From Bacteroidales bacterium (GTDB lineage Bacteria > Bacteroidota > Bacteroidia > Bacteroidales > WCHB1-69): 12,130 bases of DNA. Positions within the stretch are counted from its first letter, which is position 1; the number at the start of each line of letters is the position of its first letter. A model generated the notes under the pieces. That model saw nothing but the letters and a program-made list of their open reading frames with translations, had not been told where the DNA came from and did not search any database. This document shows, one piece after another, positions 1 through 6,569 of the stretch. The stretch is taken from positions 1 to 12,130 of the forward strand of contig JAEEUY010000155.1 in NCBI GenBank assembly GCA_016290715.1, given 5' to 3'. The translations under genes and the position numbers were made by a program.

Positions 1-1
1 G

Positions 2-2071
2 GTGGTGATGACCGACGAAGTGGTGATTATGGGGGAGGCCGTTGACCGCAATGTGCAGAGTGCTTTGGTAGGTAAAATGGAGATGAAGATGGAAGCCATC
101 AAGTCGCTGCCGGCGTTGTTCGGTGAGGGGGATGTGCTGAAGTCGGTGCAACTGTTGCCTGGCATACAGTCGGGCGGAGAGGGGAATACCGGCTTTTATG
201 TGCGTGGCGGCGGTTCCGATCAGAATCTGGTGCTATTGGATGAGACTACCATATACAATGCCGGACATCTTTTCGGTTTCTTCTCGGTTTTTAATCCCGA
301 TGCTGTCAAAAATGTGGAAATTACCAAATCAGGAATGCCTGCTTACTACGGTGGAAGACTTGCTTCGGTGTTGGATGTGGCTCAAAAAGAAGGGAATATG
401 AAGAAATTCCAAGTCGATGGGGGGCTCGGACTGATTTTTTCACGGCTGACAGTGCAAGGACCTATAAAAAAGGACAAATGCTCTTTCATCCTGTCTGGTC
501 GTCGTACGTATATAGATGTGTTGGTACAACCTTTTTTGAAAAAAACATCACCATTAAAGGGGACACATTTCTATTTTTATGATTTGAATGCCAAGTTAAA
601 TGTGATCATTAATGACAAGCACCGTCTTTTCTTTGGTGCTTATTATGGGAAAGATGTGTATGGTTTCAAATCAAAATCGGGGGAAACACACATCCAATTC
701 AAATGGGGAAATGCTTCTGCTTCCATGCGCTGGAATTACATTATCAATCCGCAACTGTTTTTGAACACCTCTTTTTTCTTTACCAATTATGATTTTGCCA
801 CTACCATGGGGATGTCTGTTTATTCGATGGAAATGGCTTCAGGGGTGCGTGATTATTCTATCAAGTCGGAGCTGACCTATACGCCTGCCATTCCGCATAT
901 TTTCAAGTTTGGGGTACATTACATTTTCCATACTTTTTTCCCGAATACCATGTCGGTGGAAACGGGCATGGAGCAGTCACTGTCGCTTCCGCATACCAAT
1001 CCCTACTATGCACACGATTTGTCTATTTATGCAAATGATGAATTTGATATTTTTAAATGGTGGAAGGTTAATGTGGGACTTCGCTATACCCATTTTGAAC
1101 ATATCGGTGCGTTCACACGCTATGTTTTTAATGAATATGGTACTTTAACAGACTCTATCGTATATAAGCCAGGCAAGATGATTCAACAATACAATCACGT
1201 TGAACCGCGTTTGTCCATGCGTTTCCTTGTTGCAAAAAACACTTCTATCAAAGCATCTTATACATTGAACTATCAGTATATACATCAAATTGCGTTGGCA
1301 ACGATCTCTTTGCCTACCGATGTGTGGATGCCTTCCACTGATTTGATAAAACCACAGGTGGGACATCAGGTTTCTATAGGCGTTTACCAGAATTTCCATA
1401 ATAATATGTTTGAAGCCTATGTTGATGGCTATTATAAATGGATGGATCATTTGGCGGAATACAGAGACGGGATTAATGTGCAGGATGTGCAACAGAACGC
1501 TGACCAGCTGTATGTATATGGCAAGGGGTGGTCGTATGGGGTGGAATTTTTCCTGAAAAAATCCATGGGCCGGTTCACCGGTTTTATCGGTTATACCTTG
1601 TCTTATACTCACCGGAAATTCCCTGATTTGAATGGGGGAGAGCCTTTTTATGCCAAATATGACCGCCGGCATGATGTTTCCATCAATCTGTCGTACGACA
1701 TTATCCGCAATAAGTTGAATGTTTCTGCTGTCTGGGTATTTGCCACAGGAAATACGATGACCATTCCGGTAGGCTATTATTTTCTTGCAGGAACATTGGT
1801 TACAGAGTATAGCGCTCGCAACGCTTTCAGGTTGGATCCCTACCACCGTTTGGATTTGTCGCTCAACTGGACGATAGTCAAGCGCAAGCGTTTTGAAACA
1901 GGATTGAACTTTTCTGTTTATAATGTCTATAATCGGAAAAATCCGTTTTTTGTATTTTTTGAAACAGAAACCAATTATGTGGAAGGGGAAAGTTTTGACA
2001 TGACAACGAAGGCTTACCAGATGAGCCTTTTCCCGATATTGCCGTCCATCACTTGGAATTTCAAGTTTTGA
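2..2071 (+). CDS. TonB-dependent outer-membrane receptor, 5'-truncated by the window edge
   Basis: This is the C-terminal 689 residues of a TonB-dependent receptor, a 22-stranded outer-membrane barrel that imports a ligand using energy from TonB/ExbBD. The reading frame is open at the left edge, so the first visible Met is not the true start. The signal peptide, and the carboxypeptidase-regulatory-like domain common in Bacteroidota receptors, would lie upstream. Visible residues 30-130 form the plug domain, with the motif FYVRGGGSDQNLVLLDE near residue 65, followed by GFFSVFNPD and a YYGGRLASVLDV segment. The rest is aromatic-rich alternating beta-strand sequence ending in TWNFKF, and a terminal Phe is typical of outer-membrane barrels. 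From family knowledge, plugs of this style often occur in receptors paired with DUF4249-type lipoproteins rather than in classic SusC proteins, but no such partner lies downstream. A 207-residue barrel protein follows after 26 bp. The ligand cannot be told from the sequence. Confidence 0.92.
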   Translation: MVMTDEVVIMGEAVDRNVQSALVGKMEMKMEAIKSLPALFGEGDVLKSVQLLPGIQSGGEGNTGFYVRGGGSDQNLVLLDETTIYNAGHLFGFFSVFNPDAVKNVEITKSGMPAYYGGRLASVLDVAQKEGNMKKFQVDGGLGLIFSRLTVQGPIKKDKCSFILSGRRTYIDVLVQPFLKKTSPLKGTHFYFYDLNAKLNVIINDKHRLFFGAYYGKDVYGFKSKSGETHIQFKWGNASASMRWNYIINPQLFLNTSFFFTNYDFATTMGMSVYSMEMASGVRDYSIKSELTYTPAIPHIFKFGVHYIFHTFFPNTMSVETGMEQSLSLPHTNPYYAHDLSIYANDEFDIFKWWKVNVGLRYTHFEHIGAFTRYVFNEYGTLTDSIVYKPGKMIQQYNHVEPRLSMRFLVAKNTSIKASYTLNYQYIHQIALATISLPTDVWMPSTDLIKPQVGHQVSIGVYQNFHNNMFEAYVDGYYKWMDHLAEYRDGINVQDVQQNADQLYVYGKGWSYGVEFFLKKSMGRFTGFIGYTLSYTHRKFPDLNGGEPFYAKYDRRHDVSINLSYDIIRNKLNVSAVWVFATGNTMTIPVGYYFLAGTLVTEYSARNAFRLDPYHRLDLSLNWTIVKRKRFETGLNFSVYNVYNRKNPFFVFFETETNYVEGESFDMTTKAYQMSLFPILPSITWNFKF

Positions 2072-2085
2072 TAAGTTATTTTTGT
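2053..2085 (+). promoter_or_regulatory. Possible Bacteroides-type promoter for the small barrel gene
   Basis: TATTTTTGT at 2077-2085 matches the Bacteroides -7 consensus TAnnTTTGY. A TTG at 2053-2055 lies 21 bp upstream, in the position of the -33 element. It overlaps the receptor's last codons and stop, and it would give a leader of only about 6 nt before the ATG at 2098. Such matches arise easily in AT-rich DNA, and the gene may instead be read through from the receptor. Confidence 0.3.
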
Positions 2086-2097
2086 GAAATTTGCATT

Positions 2098-2721
2098 ATG
2101 AAAAAAGATTTTATTGTAAGTTTATGTTTTATAATTATGGGTTTGCCTCTTTTGCATGCACAGAATCAGAAAGAGCGGAAGTTACATAGCGATTTGCAAA
2201 ATGAGATTGGTGTTGGGGGTGGAATTGCTTCGGCTATGGGTTTTGTGGTTCATGGTTCCATTGGTTTTATAGAAGCTTTTTTTGGAGGATTATCAAATCA
2301 ACCTATTGATATGAAGTGGTATGGACAATATGGGGTAAACTATCATTACCAAGTGAAACATTGGTGTCAGTTAGGAGTGAAATTTACTATTGAGTCATCA
2401 AAAATCACTCGTTATACAGATACAACCAAATGGGTCGTAAAGAGTGTATCCAAAGAAGTGCTCTGTGTATTTATGCCGAGTGTGCGGTTTACCTATCTGA
2501 ACCGACCGTGGGTGCGTTTATATTCTGGAGTGGATGTGGGTGTCGGATATTTTATTGATAATAAGGATAATGTAAGTGAATCCACCCGTTCGGGGAATTT
2601 TTTCTTTGCTTTTAATGTTACACCTATTGGAGTGAATGTGGGCAAAAAATTCTATGGGATGTTTGAAACAAACTTTGGCTTTGATTCTGTATTTAAAGTT
2701 GGATTAGGGGCAAGATTTTAA
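2098..2721 (+). CDS. Small secreted outer-membrane beta-barrel protein, function unknown
   Basis: This 207-residue protein has a clear signal peptide: MKKD, then a hydrophobic stretch to about residue 19, with likely cleavage after LHA at residue 21. The mature part alternates polar and hydrophobic or aromatic residues in short strands separated by Gly/Asn/Asp turns, and it ends in GLGARF with a terminal Phe. This is the pattern of an 8- to 10-stranded outer-membrane barrel. I chose the ATG at 2098 because the in-frame Met at 2053 would overlap the receptor and place 15 residues before the signal peptide. The gene starts 26 bp after the receptor stop on the same strand, so the two are probably co-transcribed, and the protein may assist or accompany the receptor. 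That link is inference. No enzymatic motif is seen. There are two Cys residues in the mature chain (in HWCQLG and EVLCVF), besides one in the signal peptide. Confidence 0.8.
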   Translation: MKKDFIVSLCFIIMGLPLLHAQNQKERKLHSDLQNEIGVGGGIASAMGFVVHGSIGFIEAFFGGLSNQPIDMKWYGQYGVNYHYQVKHWCQLGVKFTIESSKITRYTDTTKWVVKSVSKEVLCVFMPSVRFTYLNRPWVRLYSGVDVGVGYFIDNKDNVSESTRSGNFFFAFNVTPIGVNVGKKFYGMFETNFGFDSVFKVGLGARF

Positions 2722-2742
2722 TTTTATCACAGAAAATTAAAA
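2716..2742. terminator. AT-only hairpin between convergent genes, possible terminator
   Basis: TTTTAATTTT (2716-2725) and AAAATTAAAA (2733-2742) are perfect reverse complements separated by 7 nt. The left arm contains the stop codon of the small barrel gene. The hairpin sits where the barrel transcript and the oppositely directed cstA transcript meet. A stem with only A-U pairs is weak and expected by chance in such DNA, so its role is uncertain. A second, shorter pair, GTGTG (2757-2761) with CACAC (2770-2774), overlaps the cstA stop. Confidence 0.3.
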
Positions 2743-2768
2743 AATGGTAGAAGGAAGTGTGCAAGAAA

Positions 2769-4220
2769 TCACACATTTTGCTCTAATTCTGTTTTTTTTC
2801 TTCCCTTTATGATAAATAAGGTAAGAAAGCAGAGGGTGGTGAGTGCGCCTAAGGTGTAAGAGACGGTTGGATTTAAACCGAATCCTTCTTTGGTCGCAAT
2901 AAAAATAAAGGTACTGCAAACCATGGTCATAAATAGGGCGGGGAGAAGGGTGATGAAATAAAATTTCTTCTGTTGATGTAGATAAACTGTTATAGCCCAA
3001 AGTGTTACCATGGCTAATACTTGGTTTGCCCATGCGAAGTAGCGCCAAATGATCTCGAAACCGTTTTTATTCATGATGCTGAAAAGCAGAATGCCAATTC
3101 CTGCCGCGAATAGGGGAATGGCAACACCAAGACGATTTTTAATGGGTTTTTGGTCAAGATGAAGAAAATCGGCTACAATAAGACGGGCAGAACGGAAGGC
3201 GGTATCTCCAGAGGTGATGGGCGCGGCAATTACCCCTAACAAGGCGAGCACATAGCCCACTTTCCCTAACCATTCTTTGCTTACATAGTTGACAACAAAA
3301 GCGGCATTTCCTTGTCCTTCGGCAACAAATTTGTAGTCCATAGAGGGGTCAAAGAAGAAGTAGGTGGCTGCTGCTGCCCATACAAGGGCTACGATACCTT
3401 CCGTAATCATCGCTCCGTAGAATATGGGACGGCCTTGTTTTTCATTTGTCATGCAGCGGGCCATTAATGGCGATTGGGTAGCGTGGAAACCGGAAACGGC
3501 CCCGCACGCAATGGAAATAAACATCATCGGAAAGATAGGATTTGTAGCGGCATCCCTACGACGGTTGGGCATTCCTTCCCAGAATTCGGGGAGTTGGGGG
3601 TAATGATAGAAAAGGGCAATCATGATTCCAAACACCATAAAAAGCAGGCAGATTCCAAAAATGGGGTATATGTTCCCAATGATTTTGTCGATGGGCAGTA
3701 AGGTGGCAATGGCGTAATAGGCGAATACAATGATAATCCAATAGGTGATATTGATATGGGTTAAGCCTGCTAATAAACCGGCAGGTGCGGAAACGAACAC
3801 CGCCCCCACAAGTATCATGAGGATGACCATAAAGCCCCGCATAAATTGTTTGATGCCATTACCCAAATATTTCCCATGTATTTCAGGCAGACTGGCCCCA
3901 TCGTTCCGCAGCGAGATCATCCCGGCTACAAAATCATGCACGGCTCCGGCAAAAATAGAACCGAAAACAATCCATAAGAATGAGGCCGTTCCGAATTGTG
4001 CCCCCATGATAGCCCCGAATATGGGACCAACACCGGCAATATTCAAGAACTGTATAAGAAAAATCTTCCAAGGTTTCAGAGGAATGTAGTCCACGCCGTC
4101 GGCTTTGGTTACCGCCGCCGTGGGGCGTTTCGGGTCAATGCCAAATATGCGTTCAACAATGAAACCGTAAGTGAAATATCCTGCAATTAACAGAATTATT
4201 CCGATAATAAAAGTAATCAT
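2769..4220 (-). CDS. cstA: CstA-family carbon starvation protein (pyruvate/peptide-type transporter), short form
   Basis: This 483-residue inner-membrane protein has about 12 hydrophobic segments, the first at residues 1-20. Family hallmarks are visible: FLNIAGVGPIFGAIMGAQFG (about 58-77), a GAVHDFVAGM block (92-101), CGAVSGFHATQSPLMARC (about 239-256) and SGDTAFRSARLIVADFLHL (about 337-355). Members such as E. coli CstA and BtsT (about 700 residues) take up pyruvate, and older work proposed peptide uptake. Bacteroidota commonly carry this shorter form of about 480 residues, so I see no truncation here. I chose the ATG at 4220: a GTG 18 codons upstream (4274) lies almost at the predicted transcription start and adds a polar, unconserved-looking leader. 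The gene is divergent from the GT5-like gene and convergent with the barrel gene, so it is probably a single-gene transcript. In enterobacteria cstA responds to carbon limitation; here regulation is unknown. Confidence 0.93.
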   Translation of the reverse strand: MITFIIGIILLIAGYFTYGFIVERIFGIDPKRPTAAVTKADGVDYIPLKPWKIFLIQFLNIAGVGPIFGAIMGAQFGTASFLWIVFGSIFAGAVHDFVAGMISLRNDGASLPEIHGKYLGNGIKQFMRGFMVILMILVGAVFVSAPAGLLAGLTHINITYWIIIVFAYYAIATLLPIDKIIGNIYPIFGICLLFMVFGIMIALFYHYPQLPEFWEGMPNRRRDAATNPIFPMMFISIACGAVSGFHATQSPLMARCMTNEKQGRPIFYGAMITEGIVALVWAAAATYFFFDPSMDYKFVAEGQGNAAFVVNYVSKEWLGKVGYVLALLGVIAAPITSGDTAFRSARLIVADFLHLDQKPIKNRLGVAIPLFAAGIGILLFSIMNKNGFEIIWRYFAWANQVLAMVTLWAITVYLHQQKKFYFITLLPALFMTMVCSTFIFIATKEGFGLNPTVSYTLGALTTLCFLTLFIIKGRKKTELEQNV

Positions 4221-4284
4221 ATTTAACTTATATTGTTGATAATAAGGTAATTGCATATTTAAATAAACAATCACCTATTGCACC

Positions 4285-4314
4285 GCAAATATATGGTAAT
4301 TCTTAATTTCTCAA
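4285..4314 (-). promoter_or_regulatory. Bacteroides-type promoter for cstA
   Basis: Read on the minus strand, TATATTTGC (4293 down to 4285) is an exact match to the -7 consensus TAnnTTTGY. TTG (4314 down to 4312) lies 18 bp upstream, as a -33 element. Transcription would start near 4278, giving a leader of about 58 nt to the ATG at 4220. This also argues against the GTG at 4274 as the start codon. Confidence 0.55.
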
Positions 4315-4350
4315 GAAAAAAAATAAATTTTTAAATGAATTTTATAAAGT

Positions 4351-4363
4351 GCTGATATTCAGC
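4351..4363. promoter_or_regulatory. Small palindrome in the divergent control region, possible operator
   Basis: GCTGA-TAT-TCAGC is a perfect 5-3-5 inverted repeat. It is the only notably G/C-containing element in a very AT-rich stretch (about 4300-4420). It lies about 58 bp from the cstA -7 element on one side and about 47 bp from the -7 element of the GT5-like gene on the other. That position would suit a regulator of either promoter. It does not match the CRP-type consensus TGTGA-N6-TCACA. A chance palindrome is possible. Confidence 0.2.
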
Positions 4364-4409
4364 TCTTGTTTTTTTCTGTATGCTTTTTCTTCTTTTTTAA
4401 ATTTTTTTG

Positions 4410-4418
4410 TATTTTTGC
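4410..4418 (+). promoter_or_regulatory. -7 promoter element for the GT5-like/DUF4270/glmS run
   Basis: TATTTTTGC is an exact match to TAnnTTTGY, ending 20 bp before the ATG at 4439. The sequence around it (a T-run, then GTATTTTTGCAC) looks like many Bacteroidales promoters. No good TTTG element lies at the expected -33 spacing, only a T-rich tract. The leader would be about 14 nt, with no clear Shine-Dalgarno sequence, as is usual in this phylum. Confidence 0.5.
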
Positions 4419-4438
4419 ACATTGAAATTTTATAGCTT

Positions 4439-5263
4439 ATGGCGAAAAAGAGAATTTTGTATATTGCCCCTGAAATATTTCCATATCTTCCAGAAAGTTA
4501 CATATCCAATATTTGTAGATTTTTACCGCAAGGTATTCAAGAAAGAGAAAATGAGATAAGGACTTTCATGCCTAAATTCGGTTGCATTAATGAACGTAAA
4601 AATCAATTGCATGAAGTTATCCGTTTGTCAGGACAGAATATCATTGTTGACACCTCCGATCATCCGTTGATTATCAAGGTGGCTTCTTTGCAGGTGGTGA
4701 GAATGCAAATATATTTTATTGACAGTGAGGATTATTTCAAAAGAAAACAGCTATACCAAAGTCTGGAAGGCGAGTTCTTTGCGGATAATGACGAACGTAT
4801 GATATTTTTCGCCAAAGGGGTGATAGAAACGGTTCGCAAATTGGGCTGGACTCCCGACATAATCCATTGCCACGGATGGATTTCTGCGTTAGTTCCTATT
4901 TTTATCAAGACTTGTTATAAGGATAATCCGTTATTTCAAGATACACGCATCGTTTTTTCCATATATAATGATGGTTTTAACGATTTGTTCGCTGATTCTA
5001 TCGGTAAAAAAATGGTGGGAACAGGAATTGATGATAAATTTGTAACACATTTGAAAACACCCACCTATGTTGAACTGATGAAAACGGCCATTGATTATTC
5101 CGATGCAGTGGTTTTAGGTCAGGAAGATTTGAATCCGGAAGTTACAGATTACCTTAAAACGGTTTCCAAGAATACCTTTATCCATCCTGCGGGAGATAAT
5201 TATGTGGATGAATATGACCAATTTTACGAAAACCTTAGAGAACAAACTCCCATAACTTTTTAA
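4439..5263 (+). CDS. Glycogen/starch synthase-like protein, GT5 N-terminal domain only
   Basis: This 274-residue protein corresponds to the N-terminal Rossmann half of glycogen synthase (GT5). Visible parallels are RILYIAPEIFPYLPES (5-20; family form VASE-P-KTGGLADV), FMPKFG (43-48; family MPxY), DERMIFFAKGVIE (118-130; family RF-FF), DIIHCHGWISALVP (140-153; family VVHAHDWQ-GL-P) and RIVFSIYNDGF (170-180; family TIHN-Y-G). Full GlgA is about 480-550 residues. The second Rossmann domain, which holds most of the nucleotide-sugar pocket, is absent, and the stop is clean with no remnant before the next gene. The KTGGL glucan/ADP-glucose loop is replaced by LPESY, and the Asp of HDW is Gly. Glycogen synthase activity is therefore doubtful. 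Bacteroidales genomes commonly annotate a similar short protein next to DUF4270 and glmS (recalled, not checked), so this looks like a conserved form and not a broken gene. Only 2 bp separate it from the next start. Confidence 0.82.
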   Translation: MAKKRILYIAPEIFPYLPESYISNICRFLPQGIQERENEIRTFMPKFGCINERKNQLHEVIRLSGQNIIVDTSDHPLIIKVASLQVVRMQIYFIDSEDYFKRKQLYQSLEGEFFADNDERMIFFAKGVIETVRKLGWTPDIIHCHGWISALVPIFIKTCYKDNPLFQDTRIVFSIYNDGFNDLFADSIGKKMVGTGIDDKFVTHLKTPTYVELMKTAIDYSDAVVLGQEDLNPEVTDYLKTVSKNTFIHPAGDNYVDEYDQFYENLREQTPITF

Positions 5264-5265
5264 TA

Positions 5266-6549
5266 ATGAAACGTTATATACTCCTCTCTCTGTTTTTGTT
5301 ATCGTTGCTTTTTTTTGCTTGTAAAGACGAAATTGATAGCATCGGTTTGAATCTTCAGGATGGTGATTTGATTAATGCGACGCGGGTGGAAGTCCCCTTG
5401 ACTGCATACTCGATGCTTGATGATTCTCTTATCACGAAGAATCTCTTGAGCAACATGGTGGGAGCGATCTCTGATCCTGTTTTGGGCAAAACCTCCGCCG
5501 GTTTCTGTACCCAGTTCGAGCTGGCTGGCAATACGGTAAGTTTCGGCAATGCAACACTCGATTCGGTGGTTCTCACTTTGCAGTACTATGGTTTTTTCGG
5601 AGATACATTATCTCCACTCACTTTTCAGGTTTTCCAGTTGGGAGAGGCATTAGACCACACGACCTATTATAATTGTGATTCCGACCCTGTTACCGTTGGT
5701 ACCAATCTGTGTGCCTCTTCGCATTCCGTTTACTTGCGTCCTACTTCTTCTGTAGTGCTGGATACAATGATTACTACCGCTCATCTCCGTTTGCGTTTGA
5801 GTAACGCTTTCGGTCAGTCTTTGATGCGCGATTATAGCAATACCAGCGATTTTCAAAGCAATTTCTATGGACTTGTGGTGAAGGCACTCGCTACGAATGG
5901 GGTGGGCTGTTTGGGCTATTTCAGTCTTTCTTCGGCAATGTCAGGGCTTACGCTCTATTTTCATAATGAGAATGGTGCGATGAAATACACTTTCCCCATT
6001 GGCAGCAATTCCGACAGATACAACTTTTTTGTCCATGATTACTCCACAGGAACTCCGGAAATGCAGTTGCAGGTTGTTGGAAATGATAGGACAATGGGCA
6101 CACAAGAACTCTATTTGCAACCTACTGGCGGAATTAAAACCCATGTCTCATTGTCGAAATTAAGCGATATTTTCCAAGATCAAAAGGTGATTATCAACAA
6201 GGCAGAATTGGTGTTGACCAACATTTCTGAAGATGACAGTTACTTTTTTGCCCCATATAATGTTGCTTTGCAGGTGGATAATGGTGACGGAACGTACTCG
6301 TATGTGCCCGATGATGCCATTTTTACCAATACGGACTATTTTGGTGGAATCTATAATGAAAATAGTAAGGAATACCGTTTTAGAATCACGAATTATGTTC
6401 AGAAACTTGTAAAAAATGGTATTACTGACAATGGAATAAATATCTTGGTAAGTGGAGCTGGTGTACGTGCTAATCGTTTGATATTCAGAGGAACAGATCC
6501 TACTTACGACGACCATTTGAGGTTGGATGTTTATTATACAACTTATTAA
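5266..6549 (+). CDS. DUF4270-family lipoprotein, predicted surface-exposed
   Basis: This 427-residue lipoprotein begins MKRY, followed by a Leu/Phe-rich core and the lipobox LFFAC, with the acylated cysteine at residue 19. The next residues are KDE, which fit the K-(D/E)2 lipoprotein export signal described for Bacteroidota. It is therefore predicted to be flipped to the cell surface; that is inference. The mature chain opens with DEIDSIGLNLQDGD and VPLTAYSMLDDSLIT, and VGAISDPVLGKTSAGFCTQF follows. This is the typical start of DUF4270 proteins, whose biochemical role is unknown. The rest is beta-rich, with DYSTGTPE and a C-terminal jelly-roll-like stretch ending RLDVYYTTY. It starts 2 bp after the GT5-like gene and ends 20 bp before glmS, so the three are very likely one operon. 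No catalytic motif is visible. Identification rests on the N-terminal pattern and gene order. Confidence 0.85.
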   Translation: MKRYILLSLFLLSLLFFACKDEIDSIGLNLQDGDLINATRVEVPLTAYSMLDDSLITKNLLSNMVGAISDPVLGKTSAGFCTQFELAGNTVSFGNATLDSVVLTLQYYGFFGDTLSPLTFQVFQLGEALDHTTYYNCDSDPVTVGTNLCASSHSVYLRPTSSVVLDTMITTAHLRLRLSNAFGQSLMRDYSNTSDFQSNFYGLVVKALATNGVGCLGYFSLSSAMSGLTLYFHNENGAMKYTFPIGSNSDRYNFFVHDYSTGTPEMQLQVVGNDRTMGTQELYLQPTGGIKTHVSLSKLSDIFQDQKVIINKAELVLTNISEDDSYFFAPYNVALQVDNGDGTYSYVPDDAIFTNTDYFGGIYNENSKEYRFRITNYVQKLVKNGITDNGINILVSGAGVRANRLIFRGTDPTYDDHLRLDVYYTTY

Positions 6550-6569
6550 TGGTATAAAAACTTGTCAAT

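Noticed and set aside
1145..1846. 233-codon minus-strand reading frame inside the receptor
   Set aside because: It is antisense to a strongly supported TonB-dependent receptor and shows no recognisable domain, so it is a long shadow frame.
2757..2774. GTGTG / CACAC hairpin overlapping the cstA stop
   Set aside because: It has only 5 bp of stem with an 8-nt loop and no strong T-run, which is too weak to call a separate terminator.
6550..6569. glmS ribozyme upstream of glmS
   Set aside because: Only 20 bp separate the genes, far too short for the ribozyme, which is known mainly from Gram-positive bacteria.
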